Shown here: piece by piece, positions 34,185 through 45,443 of the stretch
How positions within the stretch are numbered: the first letter of the stretch is position 1
How the letters are laid out: the number at the start of each line of letters is the position of its first letter
Source of the DNA: Mesostigma viride
Taxonomy: Eukaryota; Streptophyta; Mesostigmatophyceae; Mesostigmatales; Mesostigmataceae
Direction: 5' to 3'
Assembly: GCA_009746045.1 (NCBI GenBank)
Contig: RPFO01000065.1
Span: 8,846,042-8,910,041 of the forward strand
DNA: 64,000 bases
Program-made: the position numbers and the translations under genes
The notes under the pieces: model-generated
Seen by the model: only the letters and a program-made list of their open reading frames with translations
Told to the model about the DNA's origin: nothing
The model's database searches: none

Positions 34185-35988
34185 GGAATTCAGTGCGAGG
34201 GAGCAGGTCCCTGTCATTGGTCGCATTGGGCACGGTTATACCCGCACTTGTCACCGCAGCACTAGCATAATCACCCCTCGCGAGCCGCCTCGGGTCCGTC
34301 TCTTCATATAGGCTGCACGGCTCTCGCTTGCCGACATCTGGCCCAAAGCTGAAACACCTGGCGCCCGTCACCCGGTCGCGCGACAGCATCATGGCCACGC
34401 CCGAAAACCCACTGTCCCCCCCCGTCACCAGGCAGGTGGCCTGCGACAGCAGCAGCAGGTCAGTCAGCGTGTGCATGAACGCGGAACGAAGATCGCTAGC
34501 AGAAGGGTCGCCTTGCGCGGCTGTAGCACCCAAAGAAGGGTCGCCTTGCCAGGCGGCATTGCCTTGCGAACTGGAAGCGCCTCCCAGGGTCGTGCTGAGC
34601 CTAGGACCTGGGAATCTGTCCCTTTCCGTCGGGCTTGTGGCATTCATATCCCTCATGTTATCACTCATGTTGTCCACGTGCACGGCCTTGCGCCCCGAGT
34701 AGCGCACCGCGTCGCCGCGGTGCCCCCCCGCCACCAGGTGCGCGTGCATGCGCTGTGTGGCCTCCTCGTTGTCGGACGCGATGAAGATGGGGATGGAGTT
34801 GGGGTCCAGGGAGCCCTGTCCCATAGCCACACTAGAGCTGGAGTGACCTTGTCCTATGGCTACACCAGAACCAGAACCAGAGTGACCTTGTCCTGCGGCC
34901 ACGCTCGTAGAACTCGAAACGGCGTAGCCGTCGCCACGCGTAGCAAACGGCGGCTGGGAGGCAATGCCCGCCAGGTGGGCCGCACACTTGGCATGTTCCG
35001 ACCCGCCTTCGTCCAGTGTACAGAACTTTGTCGAACGGCGCTTGTCTTTGAACCCCTGGCTGTTCCCTACCCTTATGTGGGCAGCCACCCAGGGGCTCCC
35101 ATCCCCTGGGATGTGCAGCTGTGTGCGCAGCCGTGCCATGTGGCGCTGCAGCTCCTGCGAGGGGTGGAACAGGAAGTGCCACGCCCACGCGAACCGGGGC
35201 CCACTTGGCGCGCTCCAAGGAGCCCCCGTGAACCGCTCCACGTTGATTCTGGCCGCCTCGGCGTCAACGATGTCATCCCATGCGGGCGTGTTGAACAGCG
35301 CGTGGAAGTAGGGCACGGATGTGTTGGATGCGTCGGCGATGAGGAGGTCCCCGTTGATGATGGCGTGCAGTCTGCCTTTGAACTTTGTGGTCGACAGCAC
35401 ATACCGGGGGGTCACCCCGGTGCGAGCGGGCAAAAGGCCGTCGAGCACGGAGGCTGCGTCCCGGTTGACAAAGGGATCCACGCATTCACCCCACGACGCC
35501 CAGTCGATCGCGTGGGGGGCAAGGAAGTCGGACAGCGGGTAGCTCGGGTGCTGGATGAGGAAGACCCGACGGGCAAAGACGGCGAGATAGAACGCGCTGA
35601 TGATGCCCTTGAAGCGGTCCCCTAGCCCGCCACAATGGCCAGGGTCGCATACATACACCAGGAATCTGACCTGCCGGGCAAATGCAGGGCCGCGCATCGC
35701 TTTCTGCATCTCACGCCGGTGGAATGCGGCGTATTCGGTCAAGAATCCCGGGATCGGGCCTAGTACCTGCGCTGGCTGAAATGCCGCAGCACGCTTCGTC
35801 GCCTCGTCGTCACAACGGGGCCGCCTTGTCGTCGCTGGGACAGCTGCGGTTCCGGACAAAGGCTTGCCAGGAGCCGCAATCGAGTTCAGCTGAGTCGCGT
35901 TCCACGCGTGCATCACCGCCCCCGCTAGTGCGCGAATCACTACGATTACGACCAGCGAGGCATATATCAGTCTTCGTCGATCTTTCAT
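34185..35988 (-). CDS. Fucosyltransferase-like glycosyltransferase, type II membrane protein (first exon)
   Basis: From ATG 35988, a short basic tail (MKDRRRLIY) precedes one hydrophobic anchor (about residues 9-27), the layout of a Golgi type II enzyme. The catalytic part shows VYVCDPGHCGGLGDRFKGII (about 111-130), AFYLAVFARRVFLIQHP, WVAAHIRVGN, FIASDNEEATQRMHAHL and CLVTGGDSGFSGVAMMLS. The GGLGDR, H-R-GN and GDSGFS trio recalls NodZ/FUT8/GT37-like GT-B fucosyltransferases, which move fucose from GDP-fucose to glycans. A low-complexity insert with three AxGQGHS repeats splits the domain, which is unusual. The exon ends at TTCC/GTGAGT with one spare base (601 codons). The exact acceptor substrate is unknown. 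Confidence 0.72.
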
Positions 35989-36650
35989 AATTGGCAAAAA
36001 GCTTCGGGGGCCTAGCCGGCGCTGAAACCTACTTTACCAAGCATTCGGCGCAGGAGACCAAGGTTAAATATATTCCAGGCTCGCACAATAGTAGGTGTAT
36101 CCGTGCAGAGCACACTCGCGTGGCAGCACCGCGAATGCTTGTGAACTTGAAATGCAGATTGCAATACCCCAATATTTTGTCGGGGAAACCATCTATGTTT
36201 CCCAACATAGGTTACCAACATTATTTTCGGATTGCGTCGACTATCCCAAGCAACGGGAAAAACCCATCCCTCAGACAAGGAAAGAGGCCGTCGTGTTGCT
36301 GCTGCATCGGCATTACTGACTGCGATAATTATGCCATTTGCTTTCATGCGAATTAATACATTTTAGTAAACTAATGGTAAACGAGAATGGTCCGGATTGC
36401 CACGAAATGGATGTTAATGTTCAAGATTGGGCATTGACAGGTGGCTCCGTGGGAAATCATGAAGCACGGGATCCGCGTATGGCGATATATCAAGAGCGCA
36501 TGTCTATTGAAATTTGAATGCCATAATCTAGCTCAATGATTAATGGCTTCGACATTTGGCCAAAGACCTGCGCGTCTCCATTGGTTGACGTCTTGACGAC
36601 TAATACTTACGTCCTACAGCGGACAGCCTACAGGTAATTGACGTCCTTAC
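35989..36650. other. Upstream region of the glycosyltransferase-like gene, no gene seen
   Basis: Probably contains its promoter. The two overlapping small frames at 35991-36356 lie on opposite strands and show no known domain. Confidence 0.4.
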
Positions 36651-36771
36651 TCCTTAGCTCTCCTTAGGTCCTTAGGCCTCCTTAGGTCCTTAGGTCCTTA
36701 GGTCCTTAGGTCCTTAGGTCCTTAGGTCCTTACTCCTTATACCCTTCGGTCCTTAGGTCCTTACTCCTTAG
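36651..36771. repeat. (ccttaggt)n octamer array
   Basis: About a dozen copies, some altered to ccttactc. The array resumes at 37128-37150 beyond an inserted inverted-repeat element. Confidence 0.9.
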
Positions 36772-37127
36772 CTGGTTGTTCGCGTCAAGCCCGGAGCGAG
36801 TGTGCCCCCCCCCCCCCCCCCCTCGCCGAGGGGGGGGACGGGGGGGCGGCGTCTCAACTGCCCCCCTCCCCCTCCCCGCGGCCTACCAGGGGGTGGGGGG
36901 ATCTTACCCTCCCCCCCCCCCCCCCCTATTTCCCCCGCTAGTATTGCAGAGGGGGGGCAGGGGGGGGGCGGGTCGAGACCCGCCCCCACCCCCTCAACCA
37001 GTACAAGGGGGGGGGGGTTCGGACCCTCAACCCCCCCCCCCCTCCCTGACCAGGGGTGGGGGGGGGGGGGGTCTTACCCCGCCCCCCCCGGCTGCACACT
37101 CGCTCCGGGCTTGTCACAAACAACCAG
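36772..37127. mobile_element. 356-bp MITE-like element with 33-bp terminal inverted repeats
   Basis: The ends 36772-36804 and 37095-37127 are inverted copies with three mismatches in 33 bp (ctggttgtt ... caagcccggagcgagtgtg). The inside consists of repeated C-run/G-run blocks. It splits a ccttaggt array, and TTAG is present on both sides as a possible duplication, though the array makes this ambiguous. It has no coding capacity; the Pro/Gly frames are artefacts. Confidence 0.78.
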
Positions 37128-37149
37128 TTAGGTCCTTAGGTCCTTAGGT

Positions 37150-37514
37150 CCCTACTTAGCCATGCTATGCCTATAAGCAGGGAGCTACTCTCTGCTGAGA
37201 TGCCATGTGTACACCAGCTATAGCCTAGCCACATACCTTCCACCCCATATGTCATGCAGGCCTTCTAGGCCCTCTCCTCAAGCCGCCTTGTGTGCTTGTG
37301 CTTGTTTAGGAGGCATGAACCATCATGGCGGTGCAGGTGCACCTTGTGCACCCAGAGCAGGTGATAGTTGTACATCCTACACCTGCAGGTTGTCGCCCTG
37401 ATTGTATTACAAACCCATAGATGCCCCTTTCTCAGGGCTATGTGTTACATATCAAAGAGACAACCATATGCATGCTCCGGGCCACGGAGCTATGATTTTA
37501 ATTAATTAATTAAG
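37150..37514 (+). mobile_element. Family C 3'-end copy, 5'-truncated
   Basis: Follows the 3' UTR of the 37.7-39.7 kb element (ccatgctatgcc, gagatgctctctg-like block, ggtgcaggtgcacc, cttgcagg, cccctttctcagggctatgtg). It ends in a TTAATTAATTAATTAA tail at 37498-37514, unlike the TTCAA tail of the complete copy. A repeat-D-end motif (atcaaagagacaacc) lies near 37457. Confidence 0.7.
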
Positions 37515-37722
37515 GGGAGGTGGCACCCCAAAACCCTTAAAAATTGAACTATGGTAATAACACTTGAAATTCATTTGCACAATGCTGAAATATGATTGCG
37601 GGCACTAAATAACATCTCTTGTGACTTGTCCATGCACTTGTTGGGGGTACTACCCCCAAGTATACGCCAATATTGCGCTATAAATAGAAAAAGACGCTAA
37701 TTAGGGCTGGGTATGCCCCAGC

Positions 37723-37736
37723 CAATGCACACATTT
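37723..37736. other. Target-site duplication, left copy (14 bp)
   Basis: caatgcacacattt, repeated exactly at 39689-39702 around the family C element. Confidence 0.93.
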
Positions 37737-39688
37737 CCATCCATCCATCCATCACGAGCCACGAGCCACGAGGTAGCCATGGCTGACGGCGGAGCTCATA
37801 ACTTTCACGTTTGAGCCCCAAATTCAGCTGTGAATATCACTATCGCTTCGTCTTTCTAAGACGCACATGCTGATATAATTTTCCGAATCTAACACGCAAT
37901 ATATGACGAGCAAACGTCCTTTGACGCAACGCAGTTTGGCGGATGCGCTCGCCCATGAAAATGCGGCAGCTGCGGCTGCAGCTTCGCCATCAGGTCCGGT
38001 AGACAGCGGTGACACTAGTCGTGCACTGGTGGCCACCCAGCAACCTCCCGGGCTTAATGCCTCGCCATCGGCATCGCCTGACCCGAAACGCACCCGCCCA
38101 GCCGACAAAACAGGATGGTCCCGCCCCTCGGAACCGCGCTTTCGGCCCCACCCTTTCAAGGTCGATGATCACGACTGGAACAACCTGTCTCCTTACGATG
38201 CTATGGACTGCATCTTCTACGGGGACTACGCCTCGCTTTACGACCTGTGCCTCCATCTTTACGACCAAGGTCGCCTCATCGGCAGCAACGGCAGCCGCTG
38301 GCAAACCCACGGCGCCCTGCTTGGCTGCCCCCGCCCCCAGCTCCAGCACACCATCCTCAACTCCCTTCTCGAGCGCTCTGACGACGAGATCTGGGCTCCA
38401 TCCATCTCCGCCCCCACCCTCCGTTCCATCCTCACGGAAGCCTTTCAGCAGCACGTGACCCCCCTTGCTGCTGACGTCGCAGCAATGGGTGGCACGCTGG
38501 CTGCTGAACTTCCTCACATTTCCGCCGCTGCCGCCTCCACCTCCACTGCCATTTCCGCCTCCACTGCCGACATCAAAGCCCAGCTCCTCGACCTCGACCA
38601 ACGCCTTCAAGCCACCGCCAACGCCCTTGAGAGCTTGCATGACACCGCCGGCCTCACCGCCCAGGCGGTGAAGGACATCGCCGCCCAGCCGGCGTCTGCT
38701 GGCCCGGCCGGCGATGCTCCCTCCACCTGGGCGGACTTGCTTAAGCAGCACACCACCTCCACCACCTCCACCATCTCGGCACAACTCAAGCAACAAGCCC
38801 TCGACCTTCGCGAGGAAACCGACATCGCCCGGCGCAGCCACAATGTCATCGTCAAGCACTTCGACCAGCCGGCAGGTGAGACCTCCACGACCCTTCTTGA
38901 GGCATTTAAGCGCGACATTCTTGCCCCCATGCTACTCACTGGTGAGCTGGACATGTCGGCTGTCCGCCTCCCCCGCGCGCGGGGGAAGGCTGGCCCGGCA
39001 CCCGTGCTCCTCACCTTTAAGTACATGGCGGACAAGCTGTCGTTCCTTAAATGCCGCAAGAAGCTCTCGAGGACTCGCTTCACGCTGGACGACGACTTGA
39101 CCCTGGCCCAGCAACAGCGGCGACGCGAGCTATGGCCGGCCTACCTTCAGCTCCGGCACAGCGCAGGGGGGAAGCCGGTATACTGGAGGGGGGCGGTCAT
39201 CCACGTTGACCACAAGCCCTGGCAGCCCCCTCCTGCCACCCCAGACTAGGGAATTCATACCAGTAGTGTAGATTAGTCAGGCTTAGCCTAGCATGTGGCC
39301 CACGCGCATGTGCGCCCATAATGGCCCCCATGGATGTTGTCTACAGGATTTAGCCAAGCCCTGCCTATAACGGGACCCCCATGGATGTTGCATTAAGAAT
39401 TTCGCCATGCTATGCCATGCAGAGAGATGCTCTCTGTAGAGAAGCCATGTCCTAGCTCTTGTATAGCCATGATGATCTTCCCCACCTATGACAGGCTCCC
39501 CTTCGCTGGGTGTTGCCTGAAACTCTGGGTGGTGCAGGTGCCCTAGTGCACCTAGAGCAAGTGTTGTTTACATTCCCACCCTTGCAGGAAGTAGCTTAGA
39601 ATGTATGATAGGCCATATGCCCCTTCTCTGGGCTATGTGCTACATATACTCCCAACGGAGTTATGTTACAATTCAATTCAATTCAATT
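37737..39688 (+). mobile_element. Family C ORF1-only retroelement, complete and intact (1952 bp)
   Basis: Bounded by perfect 14-bp duplications. The 5' UTR begins with ccatccatccatcc and includes ggctgacggcgg, tgagccccaaattc and ctttctaagacgcac, all shared with family A. One intact ORF follows, then a 440-bp 3' UTR and a (attca)n tail at 39670-39690. There is no reverse transcriptase. The intact frame and perfect duplication indicate recent mobility. Confidence 0.93.
37903..39249 (+). CDS. Intact L1-ORF1p-like protein, 448 aa
   Basis: Probable nucleic-acid chaperone of a non-autonomous retroelement. The N-terminus is Ala/Pro-rich with a basic patch. A conserved small domain follows (NNLSPYDAMDCIFYGDYASL, about 100-125). 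A Thr/Ala-rich helical stretch with heptads (about 180-260) probably forms the coiled coil. Next are TWADLLKQHT, then NVIVKHFDQP, the first strand of an RRM-like domain, RGKAGPAPVLLTF near residue 360, and the C-terminal FTLDDDLTLAQQQRRRELWP (about 392-411), then VYWRGAVIHVDHKPW. Length and order fit L1 ORF1p (about 340 aa in human) with a longer N-terminus. There is no RT, endonuclease or zinc knuckle. The start is the first ATG in frame after the shared 5' UTR. Confidence 0.9.
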   Translation: MTSKRPLTQRSLADALAHENAAAAAAASPSGPVDSGDTSRALVATQQPPGLNASPSASPDPKRTRPADKTGWSRPSEPRFRPHPFKVDDHDWNNLSPYDAMDCIFYGDYASLYDLCLHLYDQGRLIGSNGSRWQTHGALLGCPRPQLQHTILNSLLERSDDEIWAPSISAPTLRSILTEAFQQHVTPLAADVAAMGGTLAAELPHISAAAASTSTAISASTADIKAQLLDLDQRLQATANALESLHDTAGLTAQAVKDIAAQPASAGPAGDAPSTWADLLKQHTTSTTSTISAQLKQQALDLREETDIARRSHNVIVKHFDQPAGETSTTLLEAFKRDILAPMLLTGELDMSAVRLPRARGKAGPAPVLLTFKYMADKLSFLKCRKKLSRTRFTLDDDLTLAQQQRRRELWPAYLQLRHSAGGKPVYWRGAVIHVDHKPWQPPPATPD

Positions 39689-39702
39689 CAATGCACACAT
39701 TT
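39689..39702. other. Target-site duplication, right copy (14 bp)
   Basis: caatgcacacattt, identical to 37723-37736. Its first bases abut the attca tail. Confidence 0.93.
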
Positions 39703-41700
39703 GTTGGCAACCAAAAATCAACCATTTGTAGTTCCCTGATTGTATAGCTTGCTGAGCTATTTACATCATGGAAATGGCAAAAACTTGAACAGTTATTAAT
39801 TTTCCCGCAAAACAGGTCTTTTTTTACCGGACATTGGGAATAAACATATCATAAACACTTCAGATAAGGCCACAAAATCAAGCGAAAATCCGGCTAACAG
39901 GGGGACAGCAGTGGTCCAAGTCCCAGGTCATTCCGACAAGTCCAGCTCAAGTTATAAGGTTTTGCGTGCTAAAACCTGAACATACGCTAAATGAGGTTTT
40001 TCTGTGTATAAGGCCACCTAGACAGCATGTTTTCCATCCAAGAAGCCAAAAAACATGCCCAACTCGATCACACAACATAAGAAAAGGCTAGGCACCTCAT
40101 CTGCCCTCCCCTGCCCTCAGCATGGCCAGCCTTGCCAGCGTGCGCATAGCAACACCATCGCTAGGCATACACGCACCAAGAGAGCATACACTATGCTCAG
40201 CCCAAGGTTACCATGTAAATTTATGCCAAGAACTCAGCAAGTATACGTGTAAAAACCTTAGAAAGACTGCCCAAGCAATAGAGGCAACTGCAGCCTGCAA
40301 ACTCGGCAGCAAATCATACATGTTGTCTGCCATGCATTCACATCCTATCCAGCTTGCCTTGCTGCACACATAGCAGGGAAGTCTTAATGGTTATATATAG
40401 CTCAAGGCAAGCAATAAAAACACCTATCTAATGCAATGCCACTCATGCAGTATGGCCAGCAAAAGAACCACTCTCACCTTCCTTTCCAATACGGCAATTT
40501 GCTAAGAAGCTGATGCCAGCTTGTTAGCCTCTAGGCACATGCCGGATGTCTTTACTAAAACAGGCGTGTCAGATCCGGCACATAACAAAGCGTCTGAGCA
40601 AGCTCATGTCCAAAGGATTATGGAAAACAAACGTCAACACATTACCAACAACTTGACCTCGGCGCCTTAAGCATGCCAGCCACAAACTACACGAAATTGT
40701 ACGAAATTGCTAGGAATCTGACGATGCAACCGAAAGGAATGGAGCGCTTCCTACAGGGAAACTGCCCGAAAAAAAGGCGAAAGGCCGACGTTATTGCACC
40801 TGCCTGCGTGGAAATGTTTCATGCATAAACTGGCACGCAAGCTCGAACAATAAAAGACATCATCCATTGATCAGGCGAACAAGGAAGGTGCGCCTTCCGT
40901 GAATACGTCGAAGGCGACATGCGCAGGCCTGCGTAGGTTCTTACCTTGAATGCCGGAAATGTAAAAGAAACCGGGAAGCTTCGGCACAAACTCGACAACA
41001 CCATTAAGTTAGCTTCATAATCGCTCTTTAGATCCTACGTTGCCTCACAATAGCTGCCGTAAACCTGCATTAAATTTCATGATCCGCAAGAGAAATTATA
41101 TCCTGGACCCCCGCGCCCGTAGCCGTTCGAGAAATTAGCGATATTGCAAACCGTAAACTTTCCGCCATGACATGAGGTCATCAACTAATCTTCTGCGAAA
41201 TTCAAGCATTTTTTCTAGCTGTTTACGTGCCATATCGATTAATATTGCATAAAGGCATGCCGCCATGGCCACCTCCGCGAGGGTTGAGCGGTCCGGGCAC
41301 ACATTATACACCGTACGGACGGTACCGCGAATTTTTTGGCGCGGAAAATATTCGGCGCGCCACGTCCCCTTAATTAGGTCCTTTAGTCCTTTTACCCCTT
41401 ACCTGCGGTATACATGTCAAGGAGACAACCAGCGCAGGCCAGAAATGTACATGTATTGTATACTGGTCGGTACAATCGTACAAGCTAGAGGCCTAGAGCT
41501 CAGTACAAGATACATGCTGCAGGTCCGCAGTCTGATGGACTCATGCTCTTTTGAAACGAGGTACACATGTACACGATGTACCTACTAGGGGTATGAAGAA
41601 CAATAATTCTGGCGCCATAATGACGCCAAAGGGTCACACCATATTCGCGGCATAAGGCTACAGTCCTGATTTGGCGCCACTTTCGGGTATGTACGACTTA
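39703..41700. other. No gene recognised
   Basis: A 2-kb stretch of mixed composition with only short frames lacking known domains. A repeat-D end motif (gagacaaccagcgcaggcca) appears at about 41421. Confidence 0.5.
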
Positions 41701-41724
41701 CGGGGCCGGTTTGGTGTGAGCACT

Positions 41725-41815
41725 TATCAGTGTATATAATCATACGCCGTATTATACGCCGTATCGCGCGTATTATTGTCCAAAAACCAAATGTCCTCAT
41801 TTGAGGACATAGTCC
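41725..41815. repeat. gcgtat/atacgc-rich end plus palindrome
   Basis: Clustered copies of tacgcc(g)tat and gcgtatta precede a perfect 20-bp palindrome, atgtcctcatttgaggacat (41791-41810). The same combination occurs at 43501-43660, suggesting a second, non-autonomous end of the same DNA transposon family. Confidence 0.5.
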
Positions 41816-41959
41816 TCGTTTGAGACGGGGGGGGTCAGGGGCGCGGTTTTGGCGCCAAATTTGGTCCTAGGGTCACTTGGTGGGTTTTGGCGCGAAACTG
41901 GGATAGGTACTGAGCGCGCCAAGCCCCTGGGGTCGACAGGGGTCGACCGTACCTGGAAA

Positions 41960-43450
41960 ATATGAGGCGACGAAAAGTACCTACAATAGCAAGAACATCG
42001 CAATGCAATCGAGTGTTTTGTCGAGTGGCGGCTATGGGGTCGTGCCAGTTCCGAGGCTTGCCTGAATGTTATAGGGCATTATTTTGCCCCGGACGAAGAC
42101 AGCATTTTAGATCGTCATCTAGTGATTTCGAAGATGCTATTCTTCACGTGCAGTTGCTTTGTATATGTCGAAAATTTTGTTCATGAACGGATTTTGGCAT
42201 TGTTGAAGAAAATCTGAGAGCTACGTAGATCGCATGATAGGTCAGTTCGCAGTTCGATTTTACAATTTCTTTTTCCGCCCAGGCGCTGCGGATATCGCGA
42301 GTATGGGTTATGGTACGCTTCTGGGCTTATGGGCGACATGAGGAGAAGAGGGACCTGGGCAGTTGCATGCGTCAAAGAGTCTCTATTTTTTCGTCGTGAT
42401 GTCGCAGTCGCGCCTGGCGAAAACCAGGGCGAGCGCGAGCCATATTTTTCTTTTGCCGCAAGGCTGGGTGCTTCCCACGCGTCACCGTCCTTTAATATAT
42501 ATTTCTTGAGCTGGCCCGCGCAGCTGGCGGCCTGGGCGCACGTCAAGAGCAAGGTTCCGACTGTCATTCTCAACCGCATCGTTCTAAGTAAGCGTGTTAA
42601 GCGGATTGTAACCTATAACTCTCGCAGACGTGATAATTCCGGTTGCTTTCAATGCCCAACTTCGTGGTTTTGATTACGTTTATGTCCGGGGAATAACGGA
42701 AGTTTGCTGGGCAGTACTTTCTTTTCCCGCTGCGTCACAGAAAAGGTAAACGGCCTTGCGTTATCAAAACAGCAGCAACTAGAAGTCGCTGTGCTTAATT
42801 GCGATGTGGTAGTTTGATTCAACACATATACTGCCTTGTTGCTGAGAAGTTTTTCAAGGCTTGCTGGTATGTTGCCCATATGTTTCTAATGCTTCAACTC
42901 ATGTCCAAGTGATCAAGACTGGCTTGGAAACTTGAGCTTTTCATGTTTACATTGTGCTTGTGTTACAACTTGTGCCTCTTTGCAGTTTATGTTTCATATA
43001 TAACGTAAGGGCTCAGCATCATGGTTTAGCACCGTGGTGGCAGCCGAGCAGGTCTACTAACGATCATGGACCTAACCTTGGCGAGTATTTGCTTCATATT
43101 TCACTCGTTGGACTGAGCTAGCTTTACACCTGCTGTTTGGCCTGCACCATGGTCCCTGGTTGCCAGTTACATTTTGCCCCCCCCCCCTGGCAGGCTGCAG
43201 GGTCTAGGACTGCGAGGGTGTAACATAGACATGTTGTGGGCACCCTGGGTGCATTTTCAGGGCCATCCATGACCTGGCCATGCCTTCTTTCTTGGCATAT
43301 TGTTGACTTGAGTGCTATTTGGTCACTCGCGTAGCGACCCCCCTGCATTCATAAATCGTATTTAAACAATTATACAATGAGCATATTTCATGGATGTTAA
43401 GCATTGCAACTCTTGAACATATCATAAATGAACATGGTTCCATACCGTAC
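41960..43450. other. No confident gene
   Basis: Overlapping open frames at 42181-42579 (minus) and 42329-42673 (plus) lack recognisable domains. The minus frame begins with a signal-like segment (MTVGTLLLTCAQAASCAG), but no splice or family support was found. Confidence 0.35.
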
Positions 43451-43500
43451 CCATGGATGTGTTGACATGTGTTAGTTATTACAAATGGTATCCATGCTTA

Positions 43501-45030
43501 AAAATGTCCTCATTTGAGGACATTTTCTTGGTGATTAGACATTATACGCGATACGCGAGCAGCGCGTACGAAAACGGGGTACTTTCGTACGCGCCGCGTA
43601 TTTTTAGGGTATTTCTTGCGTATCGCGTATTTTTTTGCGTATTTTTTGCGTATTTTTGGCTCCGGCATCAGTTTACAGCTCGGGTGAAGCGGAAGAACAA
43701 GTTTCTAGACTAGGCTGCGGCGCGCCGAGTAGTAGAAACAAGTGAGCAGCAAGGTGCCACTTGGCCAAGATCAATGCATATGGCTGCGTGTATTGGCTGG
43801 CCGGACAGGAAGGCACCGTTCAAGAAGACAAAATGTGCCAAGATAATTGATCTGCCAGCAAGATCGCGGTGGTCACCTATCGTCATAGCATATCAACAGG
43901 CGCCATGGCTATACGGAGAGTGAGGAGATGGACCATGATGATGATGGGGCCGACGAGTTAGAGGCTGATTCTGAGGATGTTTGGACATATGTTAGCAAAG
44001 AGCGTGTCTTCAAGGATGGGCAGCAGACAAATAACAGCTGGAAATGTACCTCGGCAAGCAGGGCGACTTTGACGACGAGGGTGCCCAGAGGCAAGCCAAG
44101 TTGTGCGACGTTGAAGTCGAGGACCAACCGGGGGGTTTCAAGATCGAGCCCTACCAGTGGTGGCTTACCTGGGGGGGGAATGTTCCTGCTCAAGTTGCAG
44201 CGCGTGGCTGTCAGGGTGCTGGCCCAGCCAGTATCCAATTCAGCCGTGGAGCGGGTGAACAGCACGGCTGGGTGGCTCAAGTCCCTCAGACGCAACAGGA
44301 TGACTGATGAGACCCTAAACAAGATGGTCTATGTCTGCCACAACCTGCGTGCCCTGAACAAGATCAAGGCTCATCTTGCGTATGATGACTAAAGGACCCT
44401 TGCCCGACATGCGGTGACGGTTATTGCAGCTGTTTCGTGTTGTGAAGCACGATGCACTAGTGCCTTATTAGGCCATGCAGGTCAATGCAGCCAGTCAGTG
44501 GCCACCTTACCACATGTGATCAGTTTTCACGGAAGTGCCAGCAATAGGGCATGCAGGTTGCATGAATGCATGCACTTTGTTAGCCTGCATGCCAGCCATA
44601 AAGCCTTTTGTATCCTTGCAATTCAGGCAGAACCATTAGTAATGGCCGGCCTACGATGAGTAGGCAATGTGTCTTATTTCTGGCAAAATGTCTTATTCAG
44701 TACGGTCCCTAGTAGTTGAATATATATAAACTTGACGTTTTGTTGTGCTTTTATTGAGTAACTATTCATTAGGGACAGCGCTTGTTGTTCTACTACTAGG
44801 TAGTGACGATCGACATTGGCAAGGCCATGTGATAATGTGGCATATAAAGCCAAACTTGTGATGCTGGAGAACATGTTGGGTTGGTCAGATTGATGAATGA
44901 TCATCAAAACCATGCAAAAACAGACTTTTAAGGGGCTAGCGTATGATTATTAGCGTATAATACACCGTATGAAGCGTATTATATACATTATACACCTGGG
45001 CCGCGTACGATAGCGTATTGCGTATGATTA
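43501..45030 (+). mobile_element. hAT-family DNA transposon remnant
   Basis: The left side has a 26-bp palindrome (43501-43526) and many gcgtat/atacgc motifs (43540-43660). The right side has the same motifs (44938-45030). Repeated subterminal motifs are typical transposase-binding regions of hAT elements. Decayed hAT transposase coding lies between them. Exact termini and an 8-bp duplication were not found. Confidence 0.6.
43928..44392 (+). pseudogene. hAT transposase C-terminal dimerisation domain, frameshifted
   Basis: Contains LLKLQRVAVRVLAQPVSNSA, then VERVNSTAGWLKSLRRNRM and YVCHNLRALNKI. This is the hAT C-terminal pattern (L-R-A-VLA-P-SS-ERVFS-A, then RNRL and NLR-L). The upstream part (YQWWLTWGGN, equivalent to the W-W segment) is in another frame, separated by a G run near 44171-44177. 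The N-terminal zinc finger and catalytic core are absent. It is a dead remnant. Confidence 0.8.
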
Positions 45031-45066
45031 TACACTGCATGCCACTTATAAATATGTATTAATAAT

Positions 45067-45165
45067 TATGTTAGTTAGTTAGTTAGTTGAATTAGTAGTG
45101 CCCATGTGCGACGTGGGATTCAACTAACTATAACTACTAACTAACTAACTAACTAACTAAATTTT
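45067..45165. repeat. Inverted (ttag)n / (ctaa)n hairpin
   Basis: gttagttagttagttgaatt is mirrored by aattcaactaac-type and (ctaa)n sequence around a central cccatgtgcgacgtggg. It could form a long hairpin or be two opposed retroelement tails. Confidence 0.7.
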
Positions 45166-45174
45166 AGTTAAAGT

Positions 45175-45432
45175 AGTTTTAAAATTGAATTAAAGTGTAA
45201 CAAATCTCCGTTGGGAGTACAATGTGTAGCACATATCTCTGAGAAGCCCTGGGCATATGGGCTAGTACTATGGGCTAGTACTTCCTGAGCACAAGGATTC
45301 CAGCACGGCTAAGGCGCGGACATAGGGTGGAAGATCATCATGGCTAAACATAAGCTAGGGCATGGCTTCGATCTCAGCAGATGAGTAGCTCTCTGCATAG
45401 GCAGAGCTTGCCTAAACTCATCTGCATCGATC
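45175..45432 (-). mobile_element. Family C copy, left part (split by family B)
   Basis: Reverse complement of the family C 3' UTR (ctccgttgggagtac, gtgtagcacatatctctgag). It stops at the target duplication of the family B element and continues at 47292. Confidence 0.68.
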
Positions 45433-45443
45433 ATCCGTGGAGA
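45433..45443. other. Target-site duplication, left copy (11 bp)
   Basis: atccgtggaga, repeated at 47281-47291. Confidence 0.88.

Noticed and set aside
34971-35625. Large plus-strand frames opposite the glycosyltransferase-like exon
   Set aside because: GC-rich shadow frames; the minus frame has conserved enzyme motifs and a membrane anchor.
36776-37147. Pro/Gly-rich proteins
   Set aside because: C-run/G-run content of an inverted-repeat element.
37990-38859. 289-aa minus-strand frame opposite family C ORF1
   Set aside because: Shadow of the intact plus ORF1, which aligns with two other families.
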